The translations under genes and the position numbers were made by a program. The notes beneath the pieces are model-generated. The model worked only from the letters and a program-made list of their open reading frames with translations, did not search any database and was not told where the DNA came from. Of a DNA stretch of 64,000 nucleotides, positions 6,936-14,821 are shown one piece after another. The stretch comes from Casp-actino8 sp001510455 (GTDB lineage: Bacteria > Actinomycetota > Acidimicrobiia > Acidimicrobiales > Ilumatobacteraceae). How positions within the stretch are numbered: the first letter of the stretch is position 1; each line of letters begins with the position of its first letter. Where the stretch lies: the NCBI GenBank assembly GCA_027592035.1, contig JAQCIK010000001.1, forward strand, positions 62,001 through 126,000, in the 5' to 3' direction.

Positions 6936-9517
6936 GACTCCGAATCGTTCGTCGAGGGCCGCATGGGCAGTTTGGTCCGCCACACGCCGTCGACCTGCTG
7001 CAAGGCAGCGGCAACGGCGCCGGCAGTCGGAACGAGGCCGATCTCACCGACTCCTTTGATCCCGTACGGCGAGGACGGCTCGGGCGATTCCACGAGAATC
7101 GTCGTCACAGGCGGCATGTCCTTGGCCCGGATGATCCCGAGTGCTCGCAGAGTCGTCGGGATCGGAAAAGAGGTGTCGGGGTCGGCGGGGAAGTCCTCGG
7201 TGAGTGCATAGCCGAGGCCCATGTGGACACTTCCCTCGATCTGACCCTCGCACAGAGTCGGATTGACCGCTCGACCCACGTCGTGCGCCGCCACGACTCG
7301 ATCGATCGAACCGTCGTTCGGATCGGCCACGACCATCTGGCATGCGTAGCCGAACGTGGAGTGGATCGTCGGGTTCTCGACGTCCCCGAGTTTGTCGGTC
7401 CAGTCGACTCGGTATTCACCGACGTGGTCGACGTCGGGTGCGCAATCCGCCCGACGCGCAACGTCACACGCATCCTTCACGGCGCCGGCTCCCATCAGGG
7501 TTCCTCGTGAGCCGGTCGTCTGGCCGAATCCCAGTTCGCGTGTGGTGTCGACGATCACGCGTATCCGACTCGGATCGACACCGAGCTCGTGAACCACGAC
7601 CTGTTGCGCGACGGTGTTGATCCCTTGGCCCATTTCCGTCCATCCGTGACGAACTTCCACGATGCCGTCGGAACGGAAGCGAACGACCGCGCGCGTGACT
7701 TCCTTGAAACCGTTGCCCAGTCCGCTGTTCTTGAGACCGAGGGCGAGGCCGACCGCACGGCCGTCGGTTCGTGCCTCGTCGTAGTGAGGCTTCATCTCGT
7801 CGAGGCAACGTTCGGCTCCGAGGCAACCGTCGTCCATGATCTGCCCCGGTCCCCAGACCATGCCGGGTTTGATCACATTCAACTTACGAATGTCCCAACC
7901 ACTGATTCCCACCTTGCTGGCGAGGCGATCGAGAACCCCTTCCATGGCGAATTGCGCCTGATTGGCACCGAAGCCGCGAAACGCGCCGCACACCGGGTTG
8001 TTCGTACGCACCGCGATGGCCTCGACATCGATCGTCGGGAGGTGGTACGGCCCTGAGGCATGACCCGCCATCCGCTCGAGAACCTTCATACCGACACTCG
8101 CGTAGGCCCCGCTGTCTCCGATCGCCCGAACCTTCAGTGCCGTGAGGCGACCATCGGCATCGCATCCGATGTCGTAGGTCATACGAATCGGATGTCTCTT
8201 GGCGTGGATTCGGAACGACTCCTCGCGCGACAGAGTGCACTTGACGGGTCGATCGAGCAGCCAAGCGGCCAGCGCCGCGTGGGCCTGATTGCTCATGTCC
8301 TCCTTGCCACCGAATGCGCCACCGTTGGTCACGAGTTCGACCGTGACCGAATCGTTGTCGAGACCGAGCACCCGGGCGATGTCGTTGCGATCGTCCCAAA
8401 CCCCTTGTCCGCCCGAGTAGACGTGAAGATGTCGAGATTCGCCGTCGCGAGACGGAACTGCCAGTGTGCTCTCGGGTTCGAGAAAGGCGTGTTCGATGCG
8501 TTGGGTCTCGAAGGTCTCGGACACACGATGAGTCGATTCGGCCAGCGCGGCCTCCACGTCGCCTCGCCGGTACGAACTGGTGCTGAGCCGGTTCGAGTCG
8601 GTGCCCCACACGGCGATCTCTCGATCCGAGAGGGCTGCCGTCGGGTCCGAGACAACCGGAAGGGGTTGGTACGTCACCTCGACCAGTTCGGCCGCCGATC
8701 GGGCCGCACGCCGAGTGTCGGCCACGACCACTGCGAGGACGTCCCCGGCATAGCTCGTGCGACCTCCGACCGGAATCATCACCGGCCAGTCCTTGTGAAT
8801 GAGACCGACCTTGGTCTCACCGGGGATGTCGGCCGCAGTGAACACTGCGACGACTCCGGGAGCCGCCAGGGCCCGGTCGACATCGATGGCCATCACGTCG
8901 GCGCGTGCATGAGACGTGAGATGAAGGGCGGCGTGCAACATGCCGTCACGACGCAGATCGTCGACGTATCCGCGATCGCCGAGCGCCAACTCGCGAGCTT
9001 CGTACTTCACGCCCCGCGAGCCGATTCCGCCTGGCACTTCGACCGAGACCGGTGTGCCTTGAGCGACTGCCTCGATGGCGTCGAGGACCTTCACGTAACC
9101 GGTGCAGCGACACAGGTTGGCACCCAGGTGTCGACTCATGTCTTCTCTCGTGAGGGCAGATCCCTTCTTGTCGATCTGTCCCTTGGCTCGCATCACGATT
9201 CCAGGGATGCAGAAGCCGCATTGCAGACCTCCGCAGGCGCCGAATGCGGTGGCATAACGGTCACGCTCCTCGTCGGACAATCCCTCCAGAGTGACGATTT
9301 CCTTGCCGGCCACTTTGGTCAGCGGTTGCTGGCAGCTGACGACGGGTTTGCCGCCGACGAGAACGGTGCAGCACCCGCATTGGCCCGACGGAGAACATCC
9401 GTCCTTCGGTGACGTGATGTCGAGCTCTTCGCGTAGGGCTTCGAGAAGATGAGAGTGTTCGGACGAAACAGTGACATCGCGCCCATTGACGCGCAGAGAG
9501 ATTCGGGTTTCGGTCAT
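6932..9517 (-). CDS. Fused 2Fe-2S/molybdopterin hydroxylase (xanthine dehydrogenase-like)
   Basis: This is a molybdenum hydroxylase (861 aa) with the 2Fe-2S domains fused in front of the Mo domain. Cys 41, 47, 50 and 62 form the first cluster, with one residue more than usual between the first two. Cys 100, 103, 136 and 138 form the second. The Mo part begins near residue 165 with a KHDWPVMIPVG-like block (here HKDWPVMIPVG), GGAFGGKEDMSNQ, FRGFGANQ and KGVGEIG with the catalytic glutamate. As I recall them, these blocks most resemble selenium-dependent xanthine dehydrogenase and Mop aldehyde oxidoreductase. The start is the ATG at 9517 overlapping the carbamoylase stop; the frame is open to 9631. 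It has no FAD domain. Confidence 0.9.
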   Translation of the reverse strand: MTETRISLRVNGRDVTVSSEHSHLLEALREELDITSPKDGCSPSGQCGCCTVLVGGKPVVSCQQPLTKVAGKEIVTLEGLSDEERDRYATAFGACGGLQCGFCIPGIVMRAKGQIDKKGSALTREDMSRHLGANLCRCTGYVKVLDAIEAVAQGTPVSVEVPGGIGSRGVKYEARELALGDRGYVDDLRRDGMLHAALHLTSHARADVMAIDVDRALAAPGVVAVFTAADIPGETKVGLIHKDWPVMIPVGGRTSYAGDVLAVVVADTRRAARSAAELVEVTYQPLPVVSDPTAALSDREIAVWGTDSNRLSTSSYRRGDVEAALAESTHRVSETFETQRIEHAFLEPESTLAVPSRDGESRHLHVYSGGQGVWDDRNDIARVLGLDNDSVTVELVTNGGAFGGKEDMSNQAHAALAAWLLDRPVKCTLSREESFRIHAKRHPIRMTYDIGCDADGRLTALKVRAIGDSGAYASVGMKVLERMAGHASGPYHLPTIDVEAIAVRTNNPVCGAFRGFGANQAQFAMEGVLDRLASKVGISGWDIRKLNVIKPGMVWGPGQIMDDGCLGAERCLDEMKPHYDEARTDGRAVGLALGLKNSGLGNGFKEVTRAVVRFRSDGIVEVRHGWTEMGQGINTVAQQVVVHELGVDPSRIRVIVDTTRELGFGQTTGSRGTLMGAGAVKDACDVARRADCAPDVDHVGEYRVDWTDKLGDVENPTIHSTFGYACQMVVADPNDGSIDRVVAAHDVGRAVNPTLCEGQIEGSVHMGLGYALTEDFPADPDTSFPIPTTLRALGIIRAKDMPPVTTILVESPEPSSPYGIKGVGEIGLVPTAGAVAAALQQVDGVWRTKLPMRPSTNDSES

Positions 9518-10485
9518 GATGGACGGATCGTTCCCTTCTGACTCGTGAGACGCGTGTAGACCTCGGGTCGGCGGTAGCGCTCGAAGTCGAAGAGGGTCTC
9601 CTTGTATCGAGCGCACCAATCGAGATCGCATTCGGCGGTGATCAATTCGTCATCGGAGGTGAGGGTCTGGGCGATGATCTGACCGCTCGGAGCGATGATG
9701 CACGACTGGGCCAGCGAATCGACGCCCTCCTCGATGCCACCCTTGGCGACTCCGATGACCCACGTGCCGTTCTGGTAGGCGCCCGCCTGCATGACGAGGG
9801 AGTTGTGAAATCCCTGAAGAACGTTCTGGCTGGGATCGGGGACGTAATGAAGCGGAGTGTTGTACCCGCACAGAATCATCTCGACTCCCTGAAGTCCCAT
9901 TTCACGGTACGACTCGGGCCAACGTCGGTCGTTGCAGATCATCATGCCGACGATTCCTCCGAAGGCGCGCCACACGGGAAACCCCTCGTCACTCGGCTCG
10001 AAGTAGTAACGCTCGGCGTGTTGGAAAGGACGACCGGGTTCGTCGGATTCGTGGCCCGGGATGTGAACCTTTCGGTACCGACCGACGATCGACCCGTCGC
10101 GCTCGACGAGGATCTGAGTGTTGAACCGATGTCTCGCTCCCGTGGAGTCGGGCTCGGTGAGTTCGGCGTAGCCGAGGCAGAAACCGATTCCGAGCCGTCG
10201 AGCCTCGGCGAACAAAGGGGCCGTGCTGTCGTTCGGCATCGAGGTCTCGTACCAATGATCGACGCGGGTGATGTCGGATTCGAACCAGCGTGGGAAGAAG
10301 GTCGTCAAAGCGAGTTCGGGGTAGACGACCAGTTCGACACCACGGCGATGAGCCTGCTGCAGCAAGTCGATCAACCGGGCGACGACGTCGTCGCGCGCGT
10401 GATCGCGCTGAATCGGGCCGAGTTGCGCGGCCCCCACGACGACCGGCCGACGAGTCTCGGCGTGGAGCTCGAAATGGCGACTCAT
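9514..10485 (-). CDS. N-carbamoyl-D-amino-acid hydrolase (nitrilase superfamily)
   Basis: This is a nitrilase-superfamily amidase (323 aa) that releases CO2 and NH3 from an N-carbamoyl amino acid. The catalytic triad is visible: E57 in VYPELALTTFFPRW, K139 in RYRKVHIPGH, and C184 in MICNDRRWPE. These signatures and the overall order match Agrobacterium D-carbamoylase very closely, with offsets of 10-12 residues from its E47, K127 and C172. It overlaps both neighbours by four bases: the M20 carbamoylase upstream and the fused hydroxylase downstream. Its partner hydantoinase or dihydropyrimidinase is not in the window, so the true substrate could also be a ureido acid from purine or pyrimidine breakdown. 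Confidence 0.9.
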   Translation of the reverse strand: MSRHFELHAETRRPVVVGAAQLGPIQRDHARDDVVARLIDLLQQAHRRGVELVVYPELALTTFFPRWFESDITRVDHWYETSMPNDSTAPLFAEARRLGIGFCLGYAELTEPDSTGARHRFNTQILVERDGSIVGRYRKVHIPGHESDEPGRPFQHAERYYFEPSDEGFPVWRAFGGIVGMMICNDRRWPESYREMGLQGVEMILCGYNTPLHYVPDPSQNVLQGFHNSLVMQAGAYQNGTWVIGVAKGGIEEGVDSLAQSCIIAPSGQIIAQTLTSDDELITAECDLDWCARYKETLFDFERYRRPEVYTRLTSQKGTIRPS

Positions 10486-11804
10486 GGCTGACTCCTCGAG
10501 ATAGCTCTGCCGGACGTGGTGTCAACATCGAAATCGGTGTCGACGAGCTCCATGATGACGTCGAGGAGCAGTTGAGCACCGTCCACGAGGTCGGCGTCGT
10601 CGGTGTGTTCGGCCGGGTTGTGGCTGATGCCGAGGTGAGACGGCGTGAAGATCATGGCCGTCGGGCACACTCGGGCGAGCATCTGGGCGTCATGACCGGC
10701 TCCGGAGGGGAGTCGCCGGACAGAATGTCCACGTCGTTCGATGGCGCGCTGCACCGTGTCGATGACGCGAGCATCGAATTCGACCGGTTCGAAACGAGCC
10801 AGAATTCGACGGCTGATGTCCACGTCCTCGTCTTCGGCAATCCTTCGCAGGAAAGAATCGATCTCGGATTCGGCCGCCGACAGCAGGACTTCGTCGGTGT
10901 TCCGGACGTCGAGAGTCAACGTGGCCGAACGAGGAACGACGTTGATGAGATTCGGAACGATCTCGATTCGACCGACGGTGCAGACCTGGTCGCCACCCAT
11001 TCGCTCGGCCAACTCCCTCAGGAACACTGTCAGTCGGGCCGCGACCAGAGCTGGGTCGCGACGCATCGACATCGGGGTCGTGCCGGCGTGGTTGCTCTGA
11101 CCCTCGATGGTCACTTCCTGCCACGAGATTCCCTGAACGCCCGTCACTGCACCGAAGCGAAAGCCTTCGCGTTCGAGAACCGGACCCTGTTCGATGTGCA
11201 ATTCGACGAAGGCATGGGGAGCCGGGGCCGGGCACGGCACCGAGCCCGCGTAACCGATTCGTAGTAGCTCGTCACCGTAGGTCGCGCCGTCGATGGCGAC
11301 GGTCGAGAGGGCCTCTTCCACGGCCAATCCGCCCACGTAGACGAGTGATCCCAGCATGTCGGGCTGGAAGCGCGCTCCCTCTTCGTTGCTGAAAATGGTC
11401 ACGGCGATCGGACGGCGAGGACGGACACCGGTCTGTATCAACGTTTCGATGATCTCGATTCCGGCCAGAACACCGAGATTTCCGTCGTAACGCCCACCGG
11501 TCCGCACCGTGTCGATGTGGGAGCCGGTCATGACCGGGGCTCCGACGCCGACGTTCCACGTTCCGGTCACGTTCCCCACGACGTCGACCGAGACCTCGAG
11601 ACCGAGATCCTTCATCCAGGTCACCACCAGGTCGCGTCCGTCTCGGTCGGAATCGGACAGCGCTAGGCGGCAGGAGCCCCCTCCCTCGATCGGTCCGATT
11701 CGAGCCAAGTCGCTTAAGCGATCGAGAAGGCGACGTCCGTCGATTCGGGGTGTCATGGGGGCATCGCCGAGCGCCTGTCCGCGAGAGCTGTCGACCTCGA
11801 CCAT
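10482..11804 (-). CDS. M20-family Zn-dependent N-carbamoylase / allantoate amidohydrolase-like
   Basis: This is a hydantoinase/carbamoylase-family amidase (440 aa as given; 424 aa from the ATG at 11756). Metal-binding motifs of the two-zinc site are GSHIDT, FSNEEGARF, ELHIEQGP and SHNPAEHT. GGRYDGNLGVLAG and GQSNHAGTTPM are typical of L-carbamoylases, beta-ureidopropionases and allantoate amidohydrolases. It is the first gene of the operon, so a second ureido-hydrolysing step accompanies the D-carbamoylase. Similarity begins at MTPRIDGRRLL, so the second start is equally likely. Neither start has a clear Shine-Dalgarno sequence. An AT-rich possible operator lies just upstream. Confidence 0.88.
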   Translation of the reverse strand: MVEVDSSRGQALGDAPMTPRIDGRRLLDRLSDLARIGPIEGGGSCRLALSDSDRDGRDLVVTWMKDLGLEVSVDVVGNVTGTWNVGVGAPVMTGSHIDTVRTGGRYDGNLGVLAGIEIIETLIQTGVRPRRPIAVTIFSNEEGARFQPDMLGSLVYVGGLAVEEALSTVAIDGATYGDELLRIGYAGSVPCPAPAPHAFVELHIEQGPVLEREGFRFGAVTGVQGISWQEVTIEGQSNHAGTTPMSMRRDPALVAARLTVFLRELAERMGGDQVCTVGRIEIVPNLINVVPRSATLTLDVRNTDEVLLSAAESEIDSFLRRIAEDEDVDISRRILARFEPVEFDARVIDTVQRAIERRGHSVRRLPSGAGHDAQMLARVCPTAMIFTPSHLGISHNPAEHTDDADLVDGAQLLLDVIMELVDTDFDVDTTSGRAISRSQP

Positions 11805-11811
11805 GTGGGAA

Positions 11812-11829
11812 GTTTACATTTTGTCAAAT
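11812..11829. promoter_or_regulatory. AT-rich imperfect dyad between divergent genes
   Basis: Between the M20 operon (start 11804) and the TSUP permease (start 11865) lies the only AT-rich patch in this region. It reads TTTACA-TTT-TGTCAAA, an imperfect inverted repeat. Its minus strand contains TTGACA, a perfect -35 hexamer, although no good -10 follows at 17 bases. It may be a promoter/operator for one or both divergent units. No regulator gene is adjacent. Inferred from composition and symmetry only. Confidence 0.3.
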
Positions 11830-11864
11830 CGTCCGCCTCGTGATCGGCCTGCCATAGTCGAAGC

Positions 11865-12608
11865 GTGGCGTCGATCGGCGGGTGGGGGGACTGGATCGTC
11901 GTGGCCCTCGCCGTTCTCGTCGCCGCGACGGCTCAGTACACGGCTGGGTTCGGATTCGCCCTTCTCGGTGTCCCCTTGATGGCGACGTCGATCGACACCC
12001 ACGACGCCGTGATCATCACGGTGTGGCTGGGGCTGGTGACGAGTTCTCTACAAGCCATCGAGGGCCGTCGTGTCCTCGACCGCTCGGTGACAGCACGGTT
12101 GACCATCGGAACGGTGCTCGGTATTCCGATCGGGTCGACGGTCTTCGTTCTGGTGGCCGAGCGCACGCTGACGGTCGTTCTCGGGGTGTGCGTTCTCGTT
12201 GCAACGGCCGTGTTGGCGCACGGCTTTCGACTGACGTCCACCAGTACGCGTCCCGAGTGGGTCGCTGGGATCGTGTCCGGCGCGCTGGCTTCCTCGCTCG
12301 CAACGAACGGACCACCTTTGGTCGCGATCCTTCAGGCCAGACGTTTTCCGATCGCGGTGTTCCGGGCCACGATCAACACCGTGTTCGCCGTGGCCAATGT
12401 GTTGGCTCTGGTCGCCTTTGCGCTGACAGGGGACCTCGCGCTGCGACAACTGCTGTTGTCGATCACGACCCTCCCCGTCCTCGCTGTCGGTGTGGCGATC
12501 GGGCTGCGATTACGACGTTCGATCGATGAGCCTCGAGCACGACGGGTCGTTCTCGGGTTGCTGGCTCTGGCCGGACTGTCGGCTCTCGTGTCGGCTGCAA
12601 CCGGCTGA
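11865..12608 (+). CDS. TauE/SafE (TSUP) family membrane permease
   Basis: This is an integral membrane protein (247 aa) with about seven to eight hydrophobic segments and the TSUP hallmark TAGFGFALLGVPLM in its first segment. A second, related block (SLATNGPPLVAIL) sits near residue 145, as expected for the internally duplicated family. Members move sulfite, sulfoacetate or other small organic anions. It diverges from the catabolic operon at 11804 with 60 bases between starts, so it may import the operon's substrate or export a product. The start is a GTG with no obvious Shine-Dalgarno sequence. It converges on the MBL-fold gene with three bases between stops. Confidence 0.85.
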   Translation: MASIGGWGDWIVVALAVLVAATAQYTAGFGFALLGVPLMATSIDTHDAVIITVWLGLVTSSLQAIEGRRVLDRSVTARLTIGTVLGIPIGSTVFVLVAERTLTVVLGVCVLVATAVLAHGFRLTSTSTRPEWVAGIVSGALASSLATNGPPLVAILQARRFPIAVFRATINTVFAVANVLALVAFALTGDLALRQLLLSITTLPVLAVGVAIGLRLRRSIDEPRARRVVLGLLALAGLSALVSAATG

Positions 12609-12611
12609 TCT

Positions 12612-13322
12612 CTACGACGCGAAGATCGACAACCACTGCTCCTTGTCGGTGGGTTTCAGAACGAAGTTGTGTCGACGAACGTCGGACAATTCTTCGGCGG
12701 GTGCCTCCGAGTACCGGTGGCCGGGAAAGATCACCGTCTGGTCGGGCAGAGAGTCGAGACGTCGCAGACTGTCGAACATCGCTTCTGGGTCACTGCCGGG
12801 AAGGTCGGTCCGCCCGCAGCCGTCCAGGAACAACGTGTCACCCGAAACGAGGGCGCCACGAACACGGAAGCATTGGCTGCCAGGAGTGTGACCCGGGGTG
12901 TGCACGCATTCGATCTCGACCCGACCGACCCGCACCACGTCACCACCGTCGTGCAGAACCAGATGTTGGGCGCCGACTCCCGTTGTCTTCTCGACCCACG
13001 GCGCTTCGTTCCGATTCACGTGGATCGGAACATCGACCCGCTCGAGGAGACGGGCGACCCCTTCGATGCGATGGCCCATCATCGACCCACCCACGTGATC
13101 AGGGTGGTAGTGCGTCGCGAGAACTCCGGTGAGATGCATTCCGTCGGCGGCGGCGATGTCGATCAGTTCGTCCACACCGTAAGCCGGGTCGACGACCACG
13201 CATTCACCCGTGGTGCGGTCTCCGATCAGATACACGAAGTTCACCATCTGGTGAGCGAGCGGATCGCCGCTCGCGAAATCGTGTCCGGACAGAAGTTGGC
13301 GAAAGTAGAGGTCGTCGGCCAT
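12612..13322 (-). CDS. MBL-fold metallo-hydrolase (glyoxalase II / persulfide dioxygenase-like)
   Basis: This is a metallo-beta-lactamase-fold hydrolase of 236 aa. The metal motif THYHPDHVGG (H-x-H-x-D-H) is at residues 70-79. HTPGHTPGS gives the next histidine, SGDTLFLDGCGRTDLPG the bridging aspartate, and FPGHRY the last histidine. Substrates in this branch include glutathione or other thiol esters and persulfides; the exact one cannot be read off. I chose the ATG at 13322. The frame is open far upstream to 13976, but that part is antisense to the ProA-like gene. Only 18 bases separate this start from the divergent GTG at 13341. Confidence 0.9.
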   Translation of the reverse strand: MADDLYFRQLLSGHDFASGDPLAHQMVNFVYLIGDRTTGECVVVDPAYGVDELIDIAAADGMHLTGVLATHYHPDHVGGSMMGHRIEGVARLLERVDVPIHVNRNEAPWVEKTTGVGAQHLVLHDGGDVVRVGRVEIECVHTPGHTPGSQCFRVRGALVSGDTLFLDGCGRTDLPGSDPEAMFDSLRRLDSLPDQTVIFPGHRYSEAPAEELSDVRRHNFVLKPTDKEQWLSIFAS

Positions 13323-13340
13323 CGGGCCTACGCTAACCCC

Positions 13341-14810
13341 GTGTCGATCGAGCGTCTGACCCACCTGGAGTCCGGCCAGGTCGTTCCCTTCGGCGGTGAT
13401 CGGTACACAGTGATCGGCGCCGAATTGGCAGCGGCTTTCCGCGATGGCGATCGCCTCGTGGTGGTTCAGGAGTCGGGAGACCTGTTGCACGTACCGGCCG
13501 AGGTGGCTCGCATCGTCGAGATCGCCGTCCACGATGCGGTGACGGCTTTCCGGGGACTCGGCACGATCCCGGTCGCTCGCATCGACAGCTTCTACGACGA
13601 GTTCGCCGCCCGACTGAGTGATGACTCGTCTTTCGCGCCGGTGAAAGAGGCCAACGACGTCGACGTCGACGATGCTCGCCGACGCGGACGTGCCATCGGC
13701 CGATTGGTGCTCTCCGACAAGATGCGGGCCGACATGATCTCGGCCCTTCGCATGTGGCGAGACCTTCCCGATCCGTTGTCGGCCTCTGCCGTCACGATCG
13801 ACCACGGCCGATGGACAGTGGAGGAGCGCCGCAGTCCACTCGGAGTGGTGGGTTTCGTTTTCGAAGGCCGACCCAATGTTTTCGCCGACGCGACCGGAGT
13901 CCTGAAGAGTGGCAACTCGGTGGTCTTTCGAATCGGTAGCGATGCGCTGCGCACGGCTCGTGCGATCATGACGCACTGTGTTGCACCGGCACTCGAGGCA
14001 GCGAGCATTCCGCGGGGCAGTGTGGTTCTCGTGGACTCAGCGGCTCGTTCGGCTGGACATGCCCTCTTCTCCGACCGCCGACTCGCGCTGGCGGTGGCAC
14101 GTGGTAGCGGTGAGGCAGTGGCCCAGTTGGGTGCTGTCGCTCGACAGGCGGGAATCTCGGTGAGTCTCCACGGCACCGGCGGAGCATGGATTCATGTGGC
14201 CGATGACGTCGACGTGAAGCGCGTGTCCGACGTCGTCGATTCCTCACTCGACCGCAAGGTGTGCAACACCGTGAATGTCGTGGCCGTCCCTGAGGCGCGA
14301 AACGAATTGCACCGCGCCGTGTTCGAAGGAATCGTACGAGCGGCCGAGCTTCGGGGTGTCCGCGCGGTCGTTCACGTGAAAGAGGCGGACTTTTCGATCT
14401 GGAGTGAGGCCGGGCTGCTCGATGACGTGGAGGTCGTGCGACACTCGGACGATTCGTACCTGGCGACCGAGTGGGAGTGGGACGAGGTCCCGGAGGTGTC
14501 GGTGATTTCGGTTCCCGACGTCGATCGAACCCTCGATCTGTACGACCGGCACAGTCCGCATTTCGTCCTGTCTGTCCTCACTGATGACGAACGACTTCTC
14601 GAGTACGTGTACGCGTCCTCCGAGGCACCATTCCTCGGGGATGGCTTCACCCGATGGGTCGACGGGCAGTACGCCCTTCGCCGACCCGAGTTGGGTCTGT
14701 CGAACTGGCAGAACGGACGACTCTTCGGCCGGGGCGGCATCTTGTCCGGTGACGGGGTCTTTTCGGTTCGCTACGTGGCTCGCCACCAGGACCCGACCCA
14801 ACGTCGGTGA
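13341..14810 (+). CDS. Divergent ProA-like aldehyde dehydrogenase with N-terminal extension
   Basis: This is an NAD(P)-dependent aldehyde dehydrogenase superfamily protein (489 aa) resembling glutamate-5-semialdehyde dehydrogenase. Visible ProA-like blocks are SPLGVVGFVFEGRPNV, LKSGNSVVFR, GTGGAWIHV and DRKVCNTVN with the catalytic cysteine. ProA is usually about 415-430 aa; here some 65 extra residues precede the usual start. The C-terminal ARGPMGLE-type signature is changed to GRGGILSG. No proB is nearby. The start is GTG 13341, the first in-frame codon after the divergent gene's start. Upstream open frame belongs to the antisense of the MBL gene. Proline synthesis is uncertain; it may act on another acyl-phosphate or semialdehyde. 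Confidence 0.75.
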   Translation: MSIERLTHLESGQVVPFGGDRYTVIGAELAAAFRDGDRLVVVQESGDLLHVPAEVARIVEIAVHDAVTAFRGLGTIPVARIDSFYDEFAARLSDDSSFAPVKEANDVDVDDARRRGRAIGRLVLSDKMRADMISALRMWRDLPDPLSASAVTIDHGRWTVEERRSPLGVVGFVFEGRPNVFADATGVLKSGNSVVFRIGSDALRTARAIMTHCVAPALEAASIPRGSVVLVDSAARSAGHALFSDRRLALAVARGSGEAVAQLGAVARQAGISVSLHGTGGAWIHVADDVDVKRVSDVVDSSLDRKVCNTVNVVAVPEARNELHRAVFEGIVRAAELRGVRAVVHVKEADFSIWSEAGLLDDVEVVRHSDDSYLATEWEWDEVPEVSVISVPDVDRTLDLYDRHSPHFVLSVLTDDERLLEYVYASSEAPFLGDGFTRWVDGQYALRRPELGLSNWQNGRLFGRGGILSGDGVFSVRYVARHQDPTQRR

Positions 14811-14821
14811 TTGGGAAGTTC

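Noticed and set aside
8060..9412. 450-aa plus-strand open frame
   Set aside because: It is exactly antisense to the fused molybdenum hydroxylase, whose cysteine and pterin motifs are unmistakable. The plus-strand translation is arginine- and histidine-rich with no recognisable motif.
6932..9517. Possible selenocysteine codon or SECIS element in the fused hydroxylase
   Set aside because: The frame has no internal TGA. In the related selenium-dependent enzymes selenium is a labile cofactor and not selenocysteine, so nothing in the sequence could show it.
12669..13340. N-terminal half of the longest frame leading into the ProA-like gene
   Set aside because: This part is antisense to the MBL-fold hydrolase. 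Family-like sequence begins only after GTG 13341.
13323..13976. Upstream part of the longest frame of the MBL-fold gene
   Set aside because: It is antisense to the ProA-like gene and has no MBL features. The metal-hydrolase fold begins at ATG 13322.
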